DNA of 64,000 nt from Rhizobium rhizoryzae (GTDB taxonomy: Bacteria > Pseudomonadota > Alphaproteobacteria > Rhizobiales > Rhizobiaceae), in assembly GCF_011046895.1 (NCBI RefSeq), contig NZ_CP049250.1:1710501-1774500 (forward strand). Direction: 5' to 3'. Below are positions 57,903 to 64,000 of the stretch, piece after piece. Position 1 is the stretch's first letter; each line of letters starts with the position of its first letter. The notes under the pieces were generated by a model, which saw only the letters and a program-made list of their open reading frames with translations, did not search any database and was not told where the DNA came from. The position numbers and the translations under genes are program-made.

Positions 57903-58271
57903 TCAGGTGCGGCGCGTCAGCGAGAATTGTGAACCGCTGTCGGCGGTGCAGTTCAGCTGGCTCGGGTTGATGAGCGCGCAATTGACCCGCGACTGCTTCT
58001 GCCGAACGATCGATGTCATGTTGATCTCGATCAGGTTCGGGGACGTCTGGGTGTAGGTTCCGCTGGCCAGAAGGGCATTGTTGTCCGTCGAGCGGGTGTT
58101 AAATGTGCCGGCCTGGAACGTTGAGACGATGCCGTTCGGATCTGCCCATGTTCCTTCTACGCCCTGCGGCTGTTGCTGGGCGACCGGCATGGAGCGCGGC
58201 TGAGGGGATGAAACACAGGCCGACAGCATGGCTGCGGCAGCGATGAGCGCTAGGCTCCCTTTGATTTTCAT
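57903..58271 (-). CDS. omp10: Outer membrane lipoprotein Omp10 family
   Basis: A 122-residue lipoprotein. The lipobox LSAC is at about 16-19 after a short hydrophobic signal, so Cys19 is lipidated. The mature part ([57 protein letters not shown] and SQFSLTRR) matches Brucella Omp10 closely in order and length. It anchors in the outer membrane; function is structural or unknown. Single gene with its own terminator. Confidence 0.9.
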   Translation of the reverse strand: MKIKGSLALIAAAAMLSACVSSPQPRSMPVAQQQPQGVEGTWADPNGIVSTFQAGTFNTRSTDNNALLASGTYTQTSPNLIEINMTSIVRQKQSRVNCALINPSQLNCTADSGSQFSLTRRT

Positions 58272-58391
58272 TCTTGTCTCCCGCGATTCGGACGCGATTC
58301 AACTTTATCCAGATGTAATACAAGGCGGATGCTTTCACACCCGCCTTGCGATGAATTTCAGTGGAAATTGCGGCCTAAGACCGGAAACGCA

Positions 58392-59840
58392 TCAGTTGCG
58401 CACAAGAATATTCTTGAACTGCCAGGGATCTTTCTCGTCCAGCTCCTCCGGGAAGAGGCCCGGGCGGCCATCGAGTGGCGTCCAGTCCGTGTAGTGCCCT
58501 TCGACCGGGCCGAGATAGGGCGTTTGCACTTCGAGGCAGCGCTTGTAATCCATCTCGTCGGCTTCAACGATGCCAGCTTTCGGATTTTCGAGTGCCCACA
58601 CCATGCCGGCCAGAACAGCGGAGGTAACCTGAAGACCAGTGGCGTTCTGGTAAGGCGCAATCCGGCGGGTTTCCTCCAGCGAGAGGCGTGAACCATACCA
58701 GTAGGCGTTCTTGTCGTGGCCGTAGAGCAGCACGCCCAGTTCGTCCACGCCGTCCACCAGCTCGTCTTCGTTCAGAACGTGAAGCACGGGCTGTGCATTG
58801 CCGCCATTGCCGAACATTTCGTGCAGCGAAAGCACGGCATCATTGGCCGGATGGTAGGCGTAGTGGCAGGTCGGGCGGAAGCTGACCTCGCCATCCTTGT
58901 CGCGAACCGTGAAGAAATCCGCGATCGAGATCGACTCGTTGTGGGTCACGAGGAAGCCGTATTGCGGACCCGGCGTCGGGCACCAGGTGCGCACACGGGT
59001 GTTGGCGCCTGGCTGCTCCAGATAGATTGCAGCCTTGCAGCCCTTCTTGTGCTTCTTGGCGTTCTTCGGCATCCACTTCTCGTGCGTGCCCCAGCCGAGT
59101 TCAGACGGCTGCAGGCCTTCAGAGATGAAACCTTCCACCGACCAGGTGTTCCAGAACACGTTCAGCGGCTTGGGGTTCTTGGTGCGTTGGGTGTCGCGCT
59201 CGGCAATGTGAATGCCTTTCACGCCCACCTTCTTCATCAGCTTCGCCCAGCCTTCGCGGTCATCCACGGCAGGCTCTTCGAATTCGAGGCCGACATCTCT
59301 GGCAATGTCCAGGAGCGCCTGCTTGACGAACCAGGAGACCATGCCCGGATTTGCGCCGCAGGTGGAGACGGCTGTCGTGCCGCCCGGATTCTTCTTCTTT
59401 TCCTGACGAACGGTTTCGCGCAGCGCGTAGTTCGTACGCTCGGAGTTCTTCATGTTCTTGTCGAAATAGAAGCCAAGCCAAGGCTCAACCACAGTATCGA
59501 TGTAGAGAACATCGAGCTTCCGGCACAGCTTCATCAGATCCAGCGAGCCGGTATCGACCGACAGGTTGACGCAGAAGCCCTGGCCTTCGCCTTCGGTCAG
59601 AAGCGGCTTCAGCAGTTCCTTGTAGTTTTCCTTGGTGACATGCGACTGGATGAACCTGATGCCATGCTTGTCGAGAATGGCCTTGTCGTCGTCGCGCGGG
59701 TCGATCACCACCATCCGGCTCTTGTCGAACTTGAAGTGGCGCTCGATCAGCGGCAGCGTGCCGCGACCGATGGATCCGAAGCCGATCATGACGATCGGAC
59801 CGGTAATCTCGCCATGAACCGGATAGGTCATTTCACTCAT
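58392..59840 (-). CDS. hss: Homospermidine synthase
   Basis: A 482-residue NAD-dependent enzyme making sym-homospermidine from two putrescines, or from putrescine and spermidine, a main polyamine of rhizobia. The Rossmann start VMIGFGSIGRGTLP and the STCGANPGMVSW, WGTHEKWMP and HNESISIADFF segments match the bacterial family, and length is normal. AAGGAGACACAG gives a strong ribosome site for the ATG at 59840; the reading 14 codons longer is rejected. Single gene downstream of the divergent region at 59841-59979. Confidence 0.95.
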   Translation of the reverse strand: MSEMTYPVHGEITGPIVMIGFGSIGRGTLPLIERHFKFDKSRMVVIDPRDDDKAILDKHGIRFIQSHVTKENYKELLKPLLTEGEGQGFCVNLSVDTGSLDLMKLCRKLDVLYIDTVVEPWLGFYFDKNMKNSERTNYALRETVRQEKKKNPGGTTAVSTCGANPGMVSWFVKQALLDIARDVGLEFEEPAVDDREGWAKLMKKVGVKGIHIAERDTQRTKNPKPLNVFWNTWSVEGFISEGLQPSELGWGTHEKWMPKNAKKHKKGCKAAIYLEQPGANTRVRTWCPTPGPQYGFLVTHNESISIADFFTVRDKDGEVSFRPTCHYAYHPANDAVLSLHEMFGNGGNAQPVLHVLNEDELVDGVDELGVLLYGHDKNAYWYGSRLSLEETRRIAPYQNATGLQVTSAVLAGMVWALENPKAGIVEADEMDYKRCLEVQTPYLGPVEGHYTDWTPLDGRPGLFPEELDEKDPWQFKNILVRN

Positions 59841-59979
59841 CTGTGTCTCCTTGAGGTGCAAGGGCGTAGAGCACCCGTGCATGGGGCCGCCAGCCTATCG
59901 TGTGCCAGCGGGCCAATTGTGCCGGTTCTAGATCACAAAACGGCGACATAATAAAGTGTTGGGGCCGGTTCTGATCGCT

Positions 59980-60867
59980 TCAAAACTGATTTTTGGAGAG
60001 TGCCATCTGTCTCAATCGCTGAACGAGTGGTGACCGTTGCCGGTCCAGACCCTTGTAGGCTGCCTGCTCCCCGCTCAATCCATCCAGTTGATCTGCAAGG
60101 GCCAGAGCCATGCGGCTTCCATCGGGGTGGGTGGCAAACAGACTGACGGGATCCAGATAGATCCGTATCGTGAAGACGATGTCGCCCGTGACCGGCAGCT
60201 TCGTCAGGGTCTGACGTTCGACGCGCACGACAGCGGTTTCCGGCTCTGCCGCATCGTTGCGGCCTGATTCCGGATGATAGAGTTTCTCCTGCCAGTTGAT
60301 CGACCAGTTGAAGCGCTCGGCTGGTTGTTCCGGCAACAGATTGTCGAAGATGCGGTTCACCATCATCGCATTGCGCGTTCCGCCCTGAAACCCCGGTACA
60401 TGGGCGTGGATCTCTTCCATCGGGCGATCGAACTTCTCTGCAAGCACCCAGGATGAGGGAAAGGAAAGATGCGCTGCTGCAATATGCCAGCCGGTTGCGC
60501 GGCGGCGCATGATCACCAGATCATCCTGCACCAGAAATCCGGCGCGCATGAGGGGCGGAACGGCCTCGTCGGCAAGGTCTATCTGCTGGCCCGCGAAACT
60601 TATGGTGGAGCCATCGCGCCGATAGACATGGGGGTGATCACGTTCCAGATGCAGGAGCAGGCAATCAAGGCATTCCTGTTGCGCATCAAGGCTGTCATGC
60701 GTGGCGCGAAACACATCATGCAGCCGCTCCCCGGCCAGCTTTTGCTTCTCGCGCACATAACGCGGCAAGTGCTGATCCGGCTCGATCCAACGGCTTGGAT
60801 CGAGTGAAGAAAGACCTATCGTGAACGGACGAAGGCGTCTGGCATAGGGCGTATGGGTCAGCGGCAT
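59980..60867 (-). CDS. DUF3445 (heme-dependent oxidative N-demethylase family) protein
   Basis: A 295-residue protein of DUF3445, a family that includes the heme-containing subunit of dimethylamine monooxygenase. Motifs seen are RPFTIGLSSLDPSRWIEPD, LVQDDLVIM, AAAHLSFPSSWVLAEKFDRPMEEIHAHVPGF and the later VRVERQTLTKLP. The His in the HLSFPSSW and HAHVP blocks are candidates for heme or substrate contacts. The ATG at 60867 is the start that leaves a 16-base gap after pabC; a longer reading overlaps it. The substrate is unknown: the other dimethylamine monooxygenase subunits are not in the window. Confidence 0.8.
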   Translation of the reverse strand: MPLTHTPYARRLRPFTIGLSSLDPSRWIEPDQHLPRYVREKQKLAGERLHDVFRATHDSLDAQQECLDCLLLHLERDHPHVYRRDGSTISFAGQQIDLADEAVPPLMRAGFLVQDDLVIMRRRATGWHIAAAHLSFPSSWVLAEKFDRPMEEIHAHVPGFQGGTRNAMMVNRIFDNLLPEQPAERFNWSINWQEKLYHPESGRNDAAEPETAVVRVERQTLTKLPVTGDIVFTIRIYLDPVSLFATHPDGSRMALALADQLDGLSGEQAAYKGLDRQRSPLVQRLRQMALSKNQF

Positions 60868-60883
60868 GAGGTCGGCACGTCGA

Positions 60884-61540
60884 TCAGGCAAGCTCGCCTG
60901 CAATCAACCCGCGCAACGAGTTGCCGACGAAGATCTTCCGATGCTTGAGATCTGCGGGCTTGAGGACTTCCGAGCGAGCCTTGCGTTCGCGAATGAGCTC
61001 CGCGCGCAAAACACCCGGCAGGAGACCGCAGTTGAGCGCCGGGGTCAGCAATTGCCCATCTTCAGCCTCGACGAAGAGATTTGTGATCGTCCCCTCGCAT
61101 AGTTCTCCGCGCTCGTTCAGCAGAAGAACCTCATCCGCTTCGTCTGATGAAAACTCGGCGCGGGCCGCTTCATAGGGGTCGCGTCGGCTGGTCTTGTGCC
61201 GGAACAATGTGTCATCGGACAGCAGGGTTTGCTTGGCAATGCGAAGCTTCCAGACCGTACCCTCGGCAATCGGCTGGAATGGAGTGGCGGTTACCTCTGC
61301 CTTGCCGCGGAATGTCACGGTCAACCGTGTCCGCATCGGGGTTGATGCTTCGGCCACGGCTTCCTCCAGCAGCTTGCCGACTTGCTGGGGCTGACGAAAG
61401 CCCAGCGCATCCGCAGAGCGGGTCAACCGCCGCAAATGCTGGTCAAGCCGCAGGAAGCCCTGTCCCGGCTCCCAACGGAGGGTTTCGATCAGCGAGAAAT
61501 CCGCTGCTGGTTTACTGCGAAGCGCGCTTTGAGCAGGCAT
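60884..61540 (-). CDS. pabC: Aminotransferase class IV, probable aminodeoxychorismate lyase
   Basis: A 218-residue PLP enzyme of fold type IV. The Schiff-base Lys is in FRHKTSRRDPYEAAR, the cofactor contact in ELCEGTITNLFVE and the chain ends with IFVGNSLRGLI. PabC releases pyruvate from aminodeoxychorismate to give p-aminobenzoate for folate. It is short for the family and the only plausible start, the ATG at 61540, lies inside the pabB 3' end with a 52-base overlap, so the pair is coupled. D-amino-acid transaminase activity cannot be excluded on sequence alone; the gene context argues for PabC. Confidence 0.85.
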   Translation of the reverse strand: MPAQSALRSKPAADFSLIETLRWEPGQGFLRLDQHLRRLTRSADALGFRQPQQVGKLLEEAVAEASTPMRTRLTVTFRGKAEVTATPFQPIAEGTVWKLRIAKQTLLSDDTLFRHKTSRRDPYEAARAEFSSDEADEVLLLNERGELCEGTITNLFVEAEDGQLLTPALNCGLLPGVLRAELIRERKARSEVLKPADLKHRKIFVGNSLRGLIAGELA

Positions 61541-62658
61541 TCTTCATATTCCGCTTTTGCGTTCGAATCGAACACGATACCGCCGCCGACATTGAAGACC
61601 GCTTTTCCATCCGGAAAAAGGGTCAGTGTGCGGATAGCCACCGAAAACCTCATGGGTCCGGCCGGATCGCAATAGCCTATCGCGCCGCAATAGACATCTC
61701 GTGGTCCGGCTTCCAGCTTCCCGAGGATCTGCATGGCCCACATTTTGGGCGCACCTGTGACCGAACCGCAAGGAAAAAGTGCGGCCAGAATGTCCGGGAA
61801 CCCGATATCCGGCAGCAGCTTTGCGCGGACATGGCTAACCATTTGATGAACCGTTGGATAAGTCTCGATGGAAAACAGCTTCGGCACATCGAGCGAGCCG
61901 ACCTCCGAGATGATCGATACGTCATTGCGCAGGAGATCCACGATCATGCGGTTCTCGGCCCGCGTCTTCTCGTCCGCCAGCATGGCAGCAATGATCGCGT
62001 CGTCTTCGGCGGGAGTTTTTCCCCGCGGTGCCGTGCCTTTCATCGGATGGGTTTCGATCCAGCCGGTTTCATCCACCCGGAAGAAAAGTTCCGGCGAGCG
62101 GGATACGATGGCCGGTCCGCCCAGTTCGATCAGTGCGCCGTAGTGCACCGGCTGGCGTTCGACCAGAGACGCGAAAATGCCCGTGGGCGTACCTGACCAT
62201 CTGGCATGGACCGGCATTGTCAGGTTCGCCTGATAGCAGTCACCACGTCGCAGATGCTGATGCAGGGTGTCGAAACGGATTTGATAATCGGAGAGGCTCC
62301 ATTCGGCCTGTGCGTCGTAGAGGACCGCCTCATTGTCGCCGATGGATGGCACGGAGACGTTGCTTTCGTGTTTCGGAGCCTCGAAAACGCCCATGCAGAC
62401 CAGCGGCGTTTCCCGGTCATCGACAATCAGGTGACGCAGCTTCTCCTCGAAGATATGGCCTGCCTCATAGGATATGTATCCCGCCAGCCAGAAGCCATCT
62501 TTGCGCGCCTGTTCCAGACGCTGAATTGCGGGCAGGATCTCCGCGGCTGTGCGTGCCACAACGATCTCGCGCGGATTGCTGAAGAGCATAGATCGCGAGG
62601 TGCGGTCATCGCGAAAGAGCGCATAGGGTTTCAATGCCGGTTCCATCTCGTTCTGCAT
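61489..62658 (-). CDS. pabB: Aminodeoxychorismate synthase component I
   Basis: A 389-residue chorismate-utilising enzyme that aminates chorismate to aminodeoxychorismate for folate synthesis. The conserved SRSPELFFRV, HPMKGTAPRG (with the Lys typical of PabB), MIVDLLRND and GSVTGAPKMWAMQ segments are present. Two ATGs, 62658 and 62646, are possible; I take the first. It overlaps pabC by 52 bases. No glutaminase partner (PabA) is seen in the window; it may be shared with anthranilate synthase elsewhere. Confidence 0.9.
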   Translation of the reverse strand: MQNEMEPALKPYALFRDDRTSRSMLFSNPREIVVARTAAEILPAIQRLEQARKDGFWLAGYISYEAGHIFEEKLRHLIVDDRETPLVCMGVFEAPKHESNVSVPSIGDNEAVLYDAQAEWSLSDYQIRFDTLHQHLRRGDCYQANLTMPVHARWSGTPTGIFASLVERQPVHYGALIELGGPAIVSRSPELFFRVDETGWIETHPMKGTAPRGKTPAEDDAIIAAMLADEKTRAENRMIVDLLRNDVSIISEVGSLDVPKLFSIETYPTVHQMVSHVRAKLLPDIGFPDILAALFPCGSVTGAPKMWAMQILGKLEAGPRDVYCGAIGYCDPAGPMRFSVAIRTLTLFPDGKAVFNVGGGIVFDSNAKAEYEECLLKARFAVNQQRISR

Positions 62659-62710
62659 GGCGCTTCTTATCGGGCAGAACTGCGGTGAACAATGGGGCTG
62701 TCGGGAATGT

Positions 62711-64000
62711 TCAAATCGCAGCGAATTGTTTGAGCGGTGGTGCTGGAACGGCACTCAAGGCTATGCGGTTGCGCCCTTGGCTCTTGGCCTCATACAGCGC
62801 CTGATCGGCAGAGACAATCAGGGTTTCCGACGTTTCCGAATGGCCTTTCGGGAGCACGCACAGGCCGATGCTGATGGTGACAATGCCGGACGGCGCATTC
62901 GCTTCGTGAGCAATCTTCAGGGCCTCCACTGCACGGCGAAGCTTTTCCGCCAACAGAAGACTTGCGGCCTGTCCAAAGCCGGGAAGAAGAACAGCCATTT
63001 CTTCTCCGCCAAAACGAGCAGCAACAGCGCCACTCTCCGGTAGGGCGCTGCGGATGGCATTTGCCACGTCGCGCAGGCAGTTATCGCCCGGCAGGTGGCC
63101 ATAGGTGTCGTTGAACTGCTTGAAACGATCCAGATCAAGCAGCAGGAGTGAAACGGGAGCGCCGGGGCTTTCGCTCAAAACTGTCTGGAGATGCTGGCTG
63201 AAGTAGCGCTTGTTGAAGAGGCCCGTCAGTTCATCGGTCACGGCCAGAGTGTCCAGCTCACGCTTCGCCGTTTCCTGGCGGGTCACATCACGCGTTACCA
63301 CAACAATTCCATCCGCCGGTGCGCCGTTTTCGCTGCGCACGCAAGAAAGAACACTCTCCAGCCAGATAACAGAGCCATCGGCACGCTGGCGCTGCGCCAG
63401 AATGGTTTCGGCCAACGAGCCGGATTGGAGCCGCAATTGCGCGGATCTCCATGCTGTTCTGGTCGCCTCGTCCTGCCCGTCCGTAACGTTCTTACCAATC
63501 AGCGTTTCAGGAGCTTGCTCGAAAAGTATCGCGGCAGCCGGCGATACGTATTCGCGAATACCCGCCATGGAATGTTTTTCAATGACATCGGAGGAAGCAT
63601 TGGCGATCAGGCGGAATTCGGCCTCGCGGGCCGCAACCTTTCGGTCGCCAATCTCGCGTAACCTGATCTGGCGTAGCCAGCGAAATGTGATGCCGAGGCC
63701 CACGACATAAGCTGCTATCAGGCATGCCCAGGGATATTTGGACCGCGTGACCCAATTGTGAAAGAGCGCACTCTTGGACCGCGTTACTATCGCGGTCACG
63801 CGGGTGTCTGGACTATAATAATAGCCGCTGAGGCGAGACTCGCCGCTTTGCAATCGATATTCGTGGTTGCCCTGCTGCTTTGCCGGACCTTGATCCTGGA
63901 AAAACTCCCTGTCGCCCAGGTCCGCCTCCACCGATCTGGCCCAGAAGGGATAGCGCAGCAGGACCCCGCCTTCGCTGTGCACCAGATAAAATGCCGTGTC
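62711..64000 (-). CDS. PAS-GGDEF protein, N-terminus cut by the window edge
   Basis: The frame stays open to the last base, so the start lies beyond 64000. About 430 residues are seen. A periplasmic sensor end (about 80 residues, with RYPFWARSVEADLGDREFF, resembling Cache-type domains) precedes a membrane segment (PWACLIAAYVVGLGITF), a PAS domain (EAEFRLIANASSDVIEKHS...) and a C-terminal GGDEF domain. The active site reads GGEEM, with Met in place of the usual Phe, and no RxxD inhibition site lies before it. It probably makes cyclic di-GMP without product feedback. It lies 52 bases upstream of pabB. Confidence 0.88.
   Translation of the reverse strand, partial: DTAFYLVHSEGGVLLRYPFWARSVEADLGDREFFQDQGPAKQQGNHEYRLQSGESRLSGYYYSPDTRVTAIVTRSKSALFHNWVTRSKYPWACLIAAYVVGLGITFRWLRQIRLREIGDRKVAAREAEFRLIANASSDVIEKHSMAGIREYVSPAAAILFEQAPETLIGKNVTDGQDEATRTAWRSAQLRLQSGSLAETILAQRQRADGSVIWLESVLSCVRSENGAPADGIVVVTRDVTRQETAKRELDTLAVTDELTGLFNKRYFSQHLQTVLSESPGAPVSLLLLDLDRFKQFNDTYGHLPGDNCLRDVANAIRSALPESGAVAARFGGEEMAVLLPGFGQAASLLLAEKLRRAVEALKIAHEANAPSGIVTISIGLCVLPKGHSETSETLIVSADQALYEAKSQGRNRIALSAVPAPPLKQFAAI

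Overview
The window looks like chromosomal DNA of an alphaproteobacterium of the Rhizobium/Agrobacterium/Sinorhizobium group. The evidence is internal: a glgP-glgB-glgC-glgA-pgm glycogen cluster in rhizobial order, a GSII-type glutamine synthetase (glnII) divergent from a DUF2735 gene, a CpdR regulator, an Omp10-type lipoprotein, homospermidine synthase, a ROSE-controlled small heat shock gene and a probable alpha-r14-type small RNA. GC-rich codon use looks uniform. I see no prophage, insertion sequence, CRISPR array or rRNA.

Layout. 0.1-0.6 kb: a MaoC-like hydratase. 0.7-12.5 kb, minus strand: glycogen metabolism (glgP, glgB, glgC, glgA, pgm, and glgX separated by an opposite-strand SRPBCC gene and a palindromic repeat). 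12.8-20.8 kb, minus: a Tad-like von Willebrand protein, then a tight three-gene block (transglutaminase, ATP-grasp/alpha-E fusion, transglutaminase/DUF2126) predicted to modify peptides. 21-22.8 kb: DUF2735 and glnII with a sigma-54 promoter. 22.9-27.6 kb: a ClC transporter, a small secreted Pro/His-rich protein, a second Tad-like protein and an orphan SANT-like gene beside tRNA-Val. 27.7-34.8 kb: tRNA-Val, cpdR, an N-formylglutamate amidohydrolase-like gene, a small RNA gene, an inositol-monophosphatase-family (HisN-like) gene, a lysophospholipase-like hydrolase, hsp20, a transporter/LysR pair and a small secreted NTF2-like protein. 35-43.6 kb: threonine aldolase, gltBD and a deoxyribosyltransferase-like gene. 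43.5-51.4 kb: envelope genes (SGNH protein, lytic transglycosylase, galU, a beta-barrel protein, kdsD, nfeD and an SPFH protein). 51.6-53.4 kb: queC-queD-queE behind a preQ1 riboswitch. 53.5-64 kb: a diguanylate cyclase, hemH, a 5'-nucleotidase/LysM fusion, omp10, homospermidine synthase, a DUF3445 protein, pabC, pabB and a second GGDEF gene cut by the window edge.

How the parts fit. The glycogen cluster holds synthesis (glgC, glgA, glgB), breakdown (glgP, glgX) and the link to glucose-6-phosphate (pgm); galU uses the same glucose-1-phosphate for envelope sugars. glnII and gltBD are the two arms of ammonium assimilation. RNA-level control is unusually visible: a preQ1-I riboswitch on queC, a ROSE thermometer behind a sigma-32-like promoter on hsp20, a free-standing small RNA with anti-Shine-Dalgarno loops, and an orphan intrinsic terminator ahead of the lysophospholipase gene.

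Most of the window is ordinary core chromosome. The best candidates for poorly described biology are the transglutaminase/ATP-grasp/alpha-E/DUF2126 block, the small RNA at 29.4 kb, the orphan terminator at 31.4 kb and the SANT-like gene beside tRNA-Val.
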